Below the pieces are notes generated by a model. The model made no database searches, was not told where the DNA came from, and was given only the letters and a program-made list of their open reading frames with translations. From Arthrobacter sp. SLBN-100 (GTDB lineage Bacteria; Actinomycetota; Actinomycetes; Actinomycetales; Micrococcaceae), in NCBI RefSeq assembly GCF_006715305.1, contig NZ_VFMY01000001.1:3596001-3660000 (forward strand): a DNA stretch of 64,000 nucleotides. Direction: 5' to 3'. This document shows positions 52,756 through 63,288 of the stretch, in pieces; positions within the stretch are counted from its first letter, which is position 1, and every line of letters starts with the position of its first letter. A program made the translations under genes and the position numbers.

Positions 52756-53948
52756 GCGGCCGGTTCCTCGCCCGGATTCCGAAGACGTGGATCCTGCTGG
52801 CCTGCATCGGGCTGCTGGCACTGAATCTTCGGGGCCCGTTCGTGGCCGTTGCTCCCGTGGTGGACGTGATGCAGGCGGACCTGGGGTTCTCCCCGGTGGT
52901 GTTGGGCCTGCTTACCAGCATTCCGGTGTTGTGCTTCGCGCTGGCGGCACCCCTTGCGTCACTGGCGGCCCGCGGTTACGGTGCGGAATTCGCCGTGACC
53001 CTCACTATCCTCGGCGTGCTGGCGGGCGTCATCATCCGGTCCGCCGGCGGCCCGGCACTGGTGCTCGCCGGGACGGTGGTGATTGGCCTGGCCATCACCA
53101 TCGGCAATATCGCCGCGCCCCTTATTATCCGCCGCGACTTTCCGCCGCTGCGGCAGGGTACGGCGATGGGTGTTTATACGGCTGCCCTGAACGTCGGGTC
53201 ATTCCTGACGTCGATGATCACGGCGCCGTTGGCCGAGCTTGCAGGCTGGCAGTTCGCGCTCGCGTCCACGGGACTGCTGGCGGTAGCGGCCATCGTGTGC
53301 TGGGTGCTCGCCATCGGACTCCGTGCTGCCTTCGTGCCGTCCGCCGCTCCGGTGCCGGACGGGCAGCGGCCGGCGGCTCTTGCCGGTTCGGGATGGACCA
53401 CTGCCGGGCTCACTGCGGCGTTCGCGGGCCAGGCGTTCTCCTATTACGCCGTCACGGCGTGGCTGCCCAGCTACCTCAACGACGAACTCGGCATGTCCGC
53501 TTCGGCGGCGGGGGCCGGGTCCTCGCTGTTCCAGGTCTTCGCGATCGTGGGCGGCCTGGGTGTGCCGTTTGCGGCAAAGTATTTCAGTACGACGACGGCA
53601 GCGGTCACCTTGGGCGTGTTGTGGACGTCGGTCCCCGCCGGCCTGCTGCTGGTTCCCGAACTCTGGTGGCTCTGGTCCGTCTTCGGCGGTGTTGCCCAGG
53701 GCGGCGGGATCACGCTGATCTTCATCGCCATCATCAAACTCGCCCGGGACCAGGTTTCCGCCGGCCGGATGTCCGCCACCGTGCAGGGCCTGGGCTATTG
53801 CTTTGGTGCCGTGGCACCTCCGCTGGTGGGCCTTGTGCATGATGTTTCGGGTTCCTGGACGCCGGCCCTGCTGGTCATCCTGGCATCGGTGCTGACGTTC
53901 TTCCTCAGCGCCACCCTCTCCGTGCGGCGGGTGCCGAAAGGCAGGTAA
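52752..53948 (+). CDS. MFS transporter, CynX/NimT-like
   Basis: This 398-residue membrane protein has about 12 transmembrane helices and the family start RIPKTWILLACIGLLALNLRGPFVAVAPVV, typical of CynX/NimT cyanate- or nitroimidazole-type carriers. The GTG start has no visible ribosome site. The gene is isolated; the substrate is unknown. Confidence 0.87.
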   Translation: MSGRFLARIPKTWILLACIGLLALNLRGPFVAVAPVVDVMQADLGFSPVVLGLLTSIPVLCFALAAPLASLAARGYGAEFAVTLTILGVLAGVIIRSAGGPALVLAGTVVIGLAITIGNIAAPLIIRRDFPPLRQGTAMGVYTAALNVGSFLTSMITAPLAELAGWQFALASTGLLAVAAIVCWVLAIGLRAAFVPSAAPVPDGQRPAALAGSGWTTAGLTAAFAGQAFSYYAVTAWLPSYLNDELGMSASAAGAGSSLFQVFAIVGGLGVPFAAKYFSTTTAAVTLGVLWTSVPAGLLLVPELWWLWSVFGGVAQGGGITLIFIAIIKLARDQVSAGRMSATVQGLGYCFGAVAPPLVGLVHDVSGSWTPALLVILASVLTFFLSATLSVRRVPKGR

Positions 53949-53982
53949 GCCGTCCCGCCGCCGTCGTCCGTTCTCCCCTCCA

Positions 53983-54150
53983 ACGCTCTCTCACTTAATG
54001 CGGCTTAATGACCGACGCCCTCTCACTTAATGCGGCTTCAATGACGGACGCTCTCTCACTTAATGCGGCTTCAATGACGGACGCTCTCTCACTTAATGCG
54101 GCTTCAATGACGGACGCTCTCTCACTTTCTTCTGGAAAGTGAGAGAGCGT
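53983..54150. repeat. 33-bp tandem repeat array ending in an inverted copy
   Basis: Five starts of ACGCTCTCTCACTTAATGCG-type units occur at 53983, 54015, 54048, 54081 and 54114 (spacing 32, 33, 33, 33). The last unit is the left arm of a perfect hairpin: ACGCTCTCTCACTTTC (54114-54129), loop TTCTG, complement at 54135-54150. Another GTGAGAGAGCG follows near 54171. The 382-bp interval 53949-54330 between the MFS gene and aceB contains nothing else; the hairpin may also end both convergent transcripts. Confidence 0.9.
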
Positions 54151-54330
54151 CCCTGGATTTCTTGCGTTATGTGAGAGAGCGCCCGTGGTGTCGTGGCGGT
54201 TTATGTCCCCGCGGCGGACCTGCCCAAGGGGTGCTCCGTCGCCGGGCCGGCCCTCCGGATTTCGGAGGTGCCTGTTGCGTAAGGGCATGCAGGCCCGGCG
54301 GACGGAAGTTTTGTTTCTTTCCTTGCCGCT

Positions 54331-55983
<1,653 letters not shown>

Positions 55984-56098
55984 TTCAACTGCTCCTTAAA
56001 GCAAGAAGGGAAGTTCGACGGCGGGTGGCGGCACAAGGGCGAGGAACGCGCAAAGCCGAAGGAGCGGTGATGCGGCAGCCTGCGTAAAAGGGGCCCTG

Positions 56099-56138
56099 TG
56101 GCCGGCTTCGTCCTCGCTCAGCGAGAAGAAGCCGGCCA
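56099..56138 (-). terminator. Hairpin between aceA and aceB
   Basis: The 11-bp arms TGGCCGGCTTC (56099-56109) and complement enclose an inner CTCGCT/AGCGAG hairpin. On the minus strand it is followed by CAGGGCCCCTTTT. It could end part of the aceA transcript or protect its 3' end. Confidence 0.6.
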
Positions 56139-56204
56139 TGGGGAATAGCAGGCAGAGCATTGCCGCTCCGAAGGCGAAGGTGACTGGTCCGCCGTCGTAA
56201 GTTG

Positions 56205-57548
<1,344 letters not shown>

Positions 57549-57647
57549 CGTTGATCTCCTTGATTGAGCTCCGGAGCGGGTAGGTGAGAACCGCGTCGTT
57601 GAGGTTCCCACCGGCTTTTCCGGTGCGGTGTTTCTTTCCGTAGCCAC

Positions 57648-57688
57648 TACTTTTCAGTACTTTCAACCCCCTTTCTAGAGAAAAAGTA
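57648..57688. promoter_or_regulatory. Candidate RamB-type operator between aceA and ramB
   Basis: TACTTTTC (57648), TACTTTC (57658) and the inverted GAAAAAGTA (57680-57688) lie in the 149-bp divergent promoter region. The motif does not match the C. glutamicum RamB consensus exactly, so assignment is by position and symmetry. Confidence 0.4.
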
Positions 57689-57697
57689 TGGAAAGAA

Positions 57698-59209
57698 ATG
57701 CACTTCTTCACGTATTCTTCAGAAATGTCACCTTCAAGCTGGAACAGGGACGTTTCCCAGCCGCCGTCCCCCGCCGCAGCGGAACTGGACGTCATCGCTC
57801 TGGGCCGCCGCGTCCGCCATCTGCGCAAACAAGCCGGGCTGACGCTCGATGACCTGAGCGCCGCCGTCGGCACTGCTCCCAGCCAGCTGAGCCTGATCGA
57901 AAACGGCAAGCGTGAGCCCAAACTGACCCTGCTCCAGCACCTCGCGGGGGCGCTGAACGTCACCATCGACCAGATGCTCGGAGCCGAGCCGCCCAGCCGC
58001 CGGGCCGCCCTGGAAATCGAGTTGGAGCGCTACCAGCGCGGTCCGCTTTACGAGTCCCTGAACCTGCCGAAAATCCGCATCAGCTCGCGGCTTCCGCTCG
58101 ATGTGCTTGAGGCCCAGGTGGGGCTGCTGCAGGAGCTCGAGCGCAAGATGAACGAGCAGGTGGCCACCCCGGAAGAAGCCCGCCGCGCCAACGGTGAACT
58201 GCGGGCCATGATGCGGGAGCGGGGCAACTACTTCCCGGAGTACGAGGCGGAAGCGCAGAAGGTCCTCAAGGAGGTGGGTTACACCACCGGCCCGCTGAGC
58301 CAGCACGTGATCGCGGACATCGCGGAGCACCTCGGTTTCACCCTTCATCACGTGGGCGATCTGCCGCATTCCACCCGTTCCGTCACGGATTTGAAGAACC
58401 GCAGAATTTACCTGACCCAGAGCCAGCGGCAGGACCACGATCCCCGCTCGGTGCTGCTGCAGGCCCTGGGACACTACGTTCTGGGGCATGAGACGCCCCG
58501 GAATTACGGGGATTTCCTCGCCCAGCGCGTCGCGACCAACTATTTCGCCGCTGCCCTTCTCCTCCCGGAGCAGGCCACCATGGAATTTTTGCAAAAAGCC
58601 AAAGCGGCGAAGGAAATCGCCGTCGAGGATATCCGCGACGCGTTCGCCGTGTCCTACGAAACCGCGGCCCACCGCTTCACCAACCTGGCCACCAAGCACC
58701 TGGGCATCACCACGCATTTCCAGAAGACGCACCAGAGCGGGATCATCTACAAGGCCTACGAGAACGACGGCGTGAGCTTTCCGCAGGACCACACCGGCGC
58801 CATCGAGGGGCAGCCCTCGTGCAAGGCGTGGACGTCGCGCGCGGTCTTCGACGTGCCGGACAAGTTCAGCGCCTACAGCCAGTACACGGATACCCCGTCC
58901 GGCACGTACTGGTGCACCGCACGCACCGAGCGGTCGGCGAGTGGTGAGTTTTCATTGAGCATCGGAGTGCCGTACCAGCACGTGAAGTGGTTCCGCGGGC
59001 GGGAGACGTCGGCGCGGGCTACTTCCAACTGCCCGGATCCCACCTGCTGCAAACGCCCGCCTGAATCCTTGACATCAGAATGGGCCGGGAACGCGTGGCC
59101 GTCCGCCCGCGCCCACTCGCACCTCCTGGCCGCCATGCCCCCGGGCGCGTTCCCCGGCGTCGACGAAACCGAGGTGTACAGCTTCCTGCAGGCCCACTCG
59201 GGAAGCTGA
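57698..59209 (+). CDS. ramB: RamB-like regulator of acetate/glyoxylate genes (XRE HTH plus IrrE-like domain)
   Basis: The 503-residue protein has a helix-turn-helix at about 30-85 (LGRRVRHLRKQAGLTLDDLSAAVGTAPSQLSLIENGKREP), a coiled linker, an ImmA/IrrE-like peptidase fold with the degenerate ALGHYVLGHE motif near 265 and a C-terminal short-chain-fatty-acyl regulator domain with a CPDPTCC cluster. This is the RamB architecture. It is divergent from aceA, which fits control of the glyoxylate shunt. The GGAAAGAA site supports ATG at 57698. Confidence 0.88.
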   Translation: MHFFTYSSEMSPSSWNRDVSQPPSPAAAELDVIALGRRVRHLRKQAGLTLDDLSAAVGTAPSQLSLIENGKREPKLTLLQHLAGALNVTIDQMLGAEPPSRRAALEIELERYQRGPLYESLNLPKIRISSRLPLDVLEAQVGLLQELERKMNEQVATPEEARRANGELRAMMRERGNYFPEYEAEAQKVLKEVGYTTGPLSQHVIADIAEHLGFTLHHVGDLPHSTRSVTDLKNRRIYLTQSQRQDHDPRSVLLQALGHYVLGHETPRNYGDFLAQRVATNYFAAALLLPEQATMEFLQKAKAAKEIAVEDIRDAFAVSYETAAHRFTNLATKHLGITTHFQKTHQSGIIYKAYENDGVSFPQDHTGAIEGQPSCKAWTSRAVFDVPDKFSAYSQYTDTPSGTYWCTARTERSASGEFSLSIGVPYQHVKWFRGRETSARATSNCPDPTCCKRPPESLTSEWAGNAWPSARAHSHLLAAMPPGAFPGVDETEVYSFLQAHSGS

Positions 59210-59228
59210 TCAAGGCCGGGCGGCATCG

Positions 59229-59621
59229 CTACTGCGCTCTCCCAGCCGGGACAAGCGTGATCATGTCTTCGAAGACCACGGCGCGGAGAATGGCACGGGC
59301 CTCTACATAGGAGGCCGGGCTGCCGGACCAGCGCTGCGTATCCCTAAGGAACCGCAAAAAGTCATAGACGTTGGTAGCCATCAGGACGGCACACTTTTGA
59401 TGAACGGCAAAGAGCCCCGCCATCATCTCGAGTAACCGGTCCGGATCCATGGCGGTCACCGTAGAGGGTGGTCGCCTTGCCAGGGCATAGGCGTTGTAGA
59501 AACCCGTCAACTGTTCGAGCACGAGCTTCGAATCGCATTTACCCCCGTGCTCTCGATACCACTGCTGGAAAGCTGGCAGCACGGAGTCCAATTCCTGCGA
59601 TATAGCGCTTCGGCCCAGCAA
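59229..59621 (-). CDS. Hypothetical protein of unknown family
   Basis: The 130-residue frame begins with TTG at 59621; no ATG lies in frame before a stop at about 59660. It is mostly helical by composition (ISQELDSVLPAFQQWYREH, DPDRLLEMMAGLFAVHQKCAVLMATNVYDFLRFLRD). The base composition is poorer in GC than the neighbours. I recognise no domain. It might be a fragment of a longer gene or an expressed small protein. Confidence 0.45.
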   Translation of the reverse strand: MLGRSAISQELDSVLPAFQQWYREHGGKCDSKLVLEQLTGFYNAYALARRPPSTVTAMDPDRLLEMMAGLFAVHQKCAVLMATNVYDFLRFLRDTQRWSGSPASYVEARAILRAVVFEDMITLVPAGRAQ

Positions 59622-59641
59622 ATTAACCGGGCTTTCATCAT

Positions 59642-59672
59642 TTTTTTCCGGGTTCTATTTTTTCCGGGTTCT
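59642..59672. repeat. 15-bp direct repeat in AT-rich spacer
   Basis: TTTTTTCCGGGTTCT occurs at 59642-59656 and again at 59658-59672. It lies just upstream of the TTG-start gene. The interval 59622-59812 shows no convincing gene. Confidence 0.7.
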
Positions 59673-59812
59673 TACGTGCCACAAACCTGCGTTTCTTCGC
59701 CGCCACATTGATCCTCACTTGTTTGATGTTGCTGGTAGGACCAAACGGTAAGGAGGAAGCGTCATAGACTGCCACGGCCGGAGAACCATATGTGGAAAGT
59801 CGGCCCGGAAAC

Positions 59813-60841
59813 CTACCCGTGCAGCGCCCGGTATGCGGTTGCCGCAGCCCGGTGCAGCGGCAGGCCAGCCGTATTGATGAGGGATTCCGGGCTGAGGAAG
59901 TGCACACCCAGGCTGGACTGGGGAATGAGCTCCTCCGCGTGGCCCACCAACAGTTCCACGGTTCGCTTCACCGTGGCGTCAGCCAGGTCGCTCCGGCACA
60001 GCAGCAGGTTAGTCACACCAACCGTCCACACCGCGGGAAGTCCTTCGTATGCTCCGGCCGGGATCAGTACGCGGTCGTAGAAGGCGCCGTACCTTGTGCG
60101 CAGGGAAGGAAGCAGGACGGAGAGATCCAGGAAAGTGAGCCCCACGTCGTGATGCGCGGCAGCGATGGCGGCGGTGGGAACGCCCCCGGACCAGAACAAG
60201 GCATCAACTGATCCATCCCGGAGTGCTGACAGCCCGTCATTGAGTCCAAGATTCAGGACGGTAACCGCTTGCCTGCCACTGCCAGCGGAACCTCCACCCG
60301 CATTGACGGACGTGAGCCGGGCCGCTTCGAGCAGGCGCGGCGTGGTCAGCGAAGTTCCCGCCCCCGGCTCGCCCACAGCCACCGTCCTGCCCGCCAGTTC
60401 GGCAATGCTGCCGATGCCACCGTCCTGCCGGACCACGCAGTGGACGTAATTCTCGTAGACCCGTCCAAGAGCTGTGATTCCTGCTTCGGAAGCACTCTTT
60501 CCCGCTGCCCTTTGCGCTGCAGCATCAGCAAGGGCGACGGCGAACGTGGCCCGCCCGCCCAGAAGGTGCTCGAGGTTGTCCAGGCTGCCGCCGGTAGGCA
60601 GGGCCGTGGCGTGCCGGGCCACTCCATTGCGCTGGAGCGAGGTGGCAAGCAGGGTTGCGAACTCGAGGTAGAAGCCGCCTGGCTCGCCCCCGGCAACAAT
60701 GAGGGAATCTACCGGGTCTTCCGGGCTGCAGGCCGCAAGGCCCGGCAAAAGCATTCCGGCCAGTCCGGCCGCAACACCGGCCTTGAGCAGTCCACGCCTG
60801 GACATGGAGCGCGCCGTCATAAGGGGAGAAAGTTCACTCAT
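59813..60841 (-). CDS. TAXI-family solute-binding lipoprotein
   Basis: The ATG at 60841 gives 342 residues. A twin-arginine signal (SRRGLLKAGVAAGLAGMLLPGLAAC) ends in a lipobox. The mature part shows the TRAP-associated extracytoplasmic immunogenic (TAXI) fold: LIVAGGEPGGFYLEFATLLA, RATFAVALADAAAQ, AELAGRTVAVGEPGAGTS and DALFWSGGVPTAAI. It probably binds a carboxylate. The gene overlaps the histidine kinase stop by 8 nt. No TRAP membrane subunit gene is nearby. Confidence 0.87.
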   Translation of the reverse strand: MSELSPLMTARSMSRRGLLKAGVAAGLAGMLLPGLAACSPEDPVDSLIVAGGEPGGFYLEFATLLATSLQRNGVARHATALPTGGSLDNLEHLLGGRATFAVALADAAAQRAAGKSASEAGITALGRVYENYVHCVVRQDGGIGSIAELAGRTVAVGEPGAGTSLTTPRLLEAARLTSVNAGGGSAGSGRQAVTVLNLGLNDGLSALRDGSVDALFWSGGVPTAAIAAAHHDVGLTFLDLSVLLPSLRTRYGAFYDRVLIPAGAYEGLPAVWTVGVTNLLLCRSDLADATVKRTVELLVGHAEELIPQSSLGVHFLSPESLINTAGLPLHRAAATAYRALHG

Positions 60842-62288
60842 GCGGGGCCACCTGCCCGTTGACGTCCCCGCTGTGAACCTCGGCGGCACGCCGGAACTCC
60901 AGGCAGGCGAGCAGCCCGTGGGGCTGTTCCTCAGCCAGCAGAAGACGTCCGCCATTCGCCAGGGCGAGCTTGTCCACGATAGTCATGCCCAGGCCGTTGC
61001 CGCTCACGGCGGCGTGCTGTGGCGAGCGCCAAAACCGCCGTGTGGCAACTGACCGTTCCTCGAGTGAAAGCCCGGGCCCGTCGTCGGACACTTCTATCAT
61101 CACAGTGTTGCCCCGTGTCCGGACCGCAACTGCAATGTTGGCGGGGCCGGCGTACTTGATGGCGTTGTTCAGCAGTTCTCCAACCATCTGGGCAAGGTCG
61201 TCAGGGCGGCAGGCGATGAGCGCCGGCTGTTGGGGAGGGCTCTCGAGGAAGATGGAGGCGCCTGCGAGCCGTGCGGCGGGTTCTGCCCGTTCGGTTTCTT
61301 CCTGCAGGATGGGGAAGGGGTCAATGGGGGTGCGGTCCACGTCGGAGAGCCTGTCGGGCGGGATGCGGGCGGAGTCCTCGAAGGCCCGGTGCTCGGCTGC
61401 GGCAAGCTTCAGCACGCCGTCCAGGATCTCTTCCACACGTTCGAGCTCGGCGACCACCGCGGCGGCAGCAGCCCGCTCCTTGGCTGTTTTCAGTTCCAGT
61501 TGCAGCAGGTCGATCCGCAGCCGCAGCGCTCCCACCGGGTTGCGGAGCTCATGGGAGGTATCAGCAATGAGCTGGCGTTGGGACTCGATACTGTCGCTGA
61601 CACTTTGCGCCATCGCGGTGAAGGAGCGGCTCAGCTCCCTCAGCTCGGGCGGGCCTTCCTCCGGCAGCCGGCCGCTCCGGCCGGTGGTTTCGAGCTCGGC
61701 GACGGCGGCATTAAGCCGGTGGACCGGGCGCAGCACCCAGCGGGTCACCCGGGCCGCGGCGATGAGGAGTATGGCCGCGAGGGCGGCTGCGGCAAGTCCG
61801 ACGGCGAGCCAGCGTTCGCGCAGTTTCTGGCGGGCCGCGTCCTGGTTAACTTCCAGGACGGCTGCCCCGAGCACCTGGCTGGCACTTCCGAAGGAACGGG
61901 AGATCACTGCCGAACCGGTGCCGAAGGGTTGAAGCGGCGCCAGGGCAGTGTCGTTGAGGTTCAGGCTGGCCCTGGCCAGGGCATCCCGCACGTCCGCCCT
62001 GTCTTCGCTGAGGCCGCCGGAGCGCAGGGTCCCTTGCTGCAGCCGGATCAGGACCCCTTCCCCGTAGAGCTCGGAATATCTGTCCATCTCAGCCTGCAGC
62101 AAGGTGGCGTCACCGCCGTCCGCCCCGGCGTCGAAAGCAACCTGGGCGAGCCGGTTGAGGGAAGCCACCCTGTTGATCTGGAGTTCCTGGGTGAGTTCCC
62201 TGCCGGCGGAGGCCAGGATGGTATTGGAAGCGATGAGTACCAAGAGGACGGCCAGGACACTCAGGACCCCGAGGACACGGAGCCTCAT
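60834..62288 (-). CDS. Sensor histidine kinase
   Basis: This 484-residue kinase has two membrane segments (about 5-25 and 165-190) around an external sensor region, a HAMP linker, a HisKA domain with phospho-His in ADTSHELRNPVG, and an ATPase domain with N-box LLNNAIKYAGPAN, G1 VSDDGPGLS and G2 SGNGLGMTIVDKLA. It is the partner of the adjacent response regulator, overlapping it by 4 nt. The signal may reach it through the TAXI protein. Confidence 0.93.
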   Translation of the reverse strand: MRLRVLGVLSVLAVLLVLIASNTILASAGRELTQELQINRVASLNRLAQVAFDAGADGGDATLLQAEMDRYSELYGEGVLIRLQQGTLRSGGLSEDRADVRDALARASLNLNDTALAPLQPFGTGSAVISRSFGSASQVLGAAVLEVNQDAARQKLRERWLAVGLAAAALAAILLIAAARVTRWVLRPVHRLNAAVAELETTGRSGRLPEEGPPELRELSRSFTAMAQSVSDSIESQRQLIADTSHELRNPVGALRLRIDLLQLELKTAKERAAAAAVVAELERVEEILDGVLKLAAAEHRAFEDSARIPPDRLSDVDRTPIDPFPILQEETERAEPAARLAGASIFLESPPQQPALIACRPDDLAQMVGELLNNAIKYAGPANIAVAVRTRGNTVMIEVSDDGPGLSLEERSVATRRFWRSPQHAAVSGNGLGMTIVDKLALANGGRLLLAEEQPHGLLACLEFRRAAEVHSGDVNGQVAPHE

Positions 62289-62953
62289 GAAGGATCCGCC
62301 TCGATGCGGTAGCCGACGCCGCGAACGTTGATGATAAAACCTGGAAGCCCAAGCTTGGCCCGGAGACCGGTCAGGTGGACGTCGAGGGCCCGTGAGGAGG
62401 CGACAAACGCGTCACCCCACAGTGAGTCCAGGATCTGTTCCCGGGTCACTACCGAACCTGCATGGCTCGCCAGGAGTGCGAGCAGGGCGAATTCCGTGGC
62501 TGTCAGGGGAAGGTCCTCTTTGGCGAGGACAGCCACCCGGCGTTCGAGGTCCACTTCCAGTTCCCCCAGCCTGATGAGCCGCTGCCTGGTGTCCTGCGGC
62601 CTGGCTGTCCGGCGGGTCACGGCCTCAATGCGCGCAAGCAACTCCACCAGCTTTACGGGTTTGACCAGGTAGTCGTCGGCTCCTGAACGCAGTCCCAGCA
62701 CCACGCTCCGTTCGTCGTCCCGCGCGGTGAGGATCAGGATGGGGACAGGGGTCACCCGGCGCAGCTTCCGCAGCACCTCGAGGCCGTCCATGTCCGGGAG
62801 GCCCAGATCCAGCAGGATGACTTCGAACCGGCGGTGTTCGAGGAGGGCGTCGGCGCCGCGGGAAACCCTGCTTGAGGTGTGCCCGGCGGAAACCACGGCC
62901 GCGTGGAGTGCGGATGCCATGGCGTCGTCGTCCTCGACGATGAGCACATCCAT
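62285..62953 (-). CDS. OmpR-family response regulator
   Basis: The ATG at 62953 gives 222 residues. The receiver domain has acidic residues in VEDDDAM, phospho-Asp in LLDLGLPDMDG, Thr in LTARDD and Lys in LVKPVKL; the C-terminal winged helix ends RALDVHLTGLRAKLGLPGFIINVRGVGYRIE. It is first in an operon with the kinase and the TAXI gene. The divergent MHS transporter is its likely target. Confidence 0.94.
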   Translation of the reverse strand: MDVLIVEDDDAMASALHAAVVSAGHTSSRVSRGADALLEHRRFEVILLDLGLPDMDGLEVLRKLRRVTPVPILILTARDDERSVVLGLRSGADDYLVKPVKLVELLARIEAVTRRTARPQDTRQRLIRLGELEVDLERRVAVLAKEDLPLTATEFALLALLASHAGSVVTREQILDSLWGDAFVASSRALDVHLTGLRAKLGLPGFIINVRGVGYRIEADPS

Positions 62954-63093
62954 AGCCAGTTCCTGTTCCGTTTCGAGCGGCGCGATTTGGCGGTCCCCGG
63001 ACCACTGTGCCTGCCCTTGGCAGATTACCCCTTTCACCGGTTCTCCGTGTGGCCGGGCGTTTGGCCCGGCACAACCGCGGCAGGAAAGAAAAC

Positions 63094-63110
63094 CTAAGGA
63101 AGTGTTAGGA
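63094..63110. promoter_or_regulatory. Candidate response-regulator binding site
   Basis: CCTAA (63094-63098) and TTAGG (63106-63110) form an inverted repeat with a seven-base spacer in the 331-bp divergent region. A possible promoter (TTGGGT, TAGCTT, 18-bp spacer, about 63124-63153) lies downstream towards the transporter gene. Confidence 0.35.
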
Positions 63111-63204
63111 ATTCGGTTTTCGCTTGGGTTGTGCCCTGGCTCACGAATAGCTTGGGTAGGGTCCTCAGGCTTTAGGAGGGGACGAACAACCTCGAGGAGG
63201 AACC

Positions 63205-63288
63205 ATGAGCAACGCTGCCATGGACAGTACAAAAAGCAGGCCGGAGCGGACAGCGGGGGCCGCGCAGCCAAGGAAGGTTCAGCGATGA
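63205..63288 (+). CDS. Small 27-residue ORF coupled to the MHS transporter
   Basis: The ATG follows the strong site GAGGAGGAACC and the frame MSNAAMDSTKSRPERTAGAA (first 20 residues) ends with a TGA that overlaps the transporter's ATG by 4 nt. It is hydrophilic and basic without a signal or membrane segment. It may be a translated leader that couples transporter synthesis, or a small protein; no homologue is recognised. Confidence 0.5.
   Translation: MSNAAMDSTKSRPERTAGAAQPRKVQR

Noticed and set aside
53983..54150. CRISPR array
   Set aside because: The 33-bp units follow each other without unique spacers, and no cas genes are present.
53995..54288. 97-codon minus-strand frame with SERASVIEAAL repeats
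   Set aside because: It is created by the intergenic 33-bp array and has no ribosome site or homology; kept as a repeat observation only.
59638..59907. 89-codon minus-strand frame that ends next to the TTG-start gene
   Set aside because: Much of it overlaps the end of the TAXI gene in another frame, and the remainder has no recognisable features.
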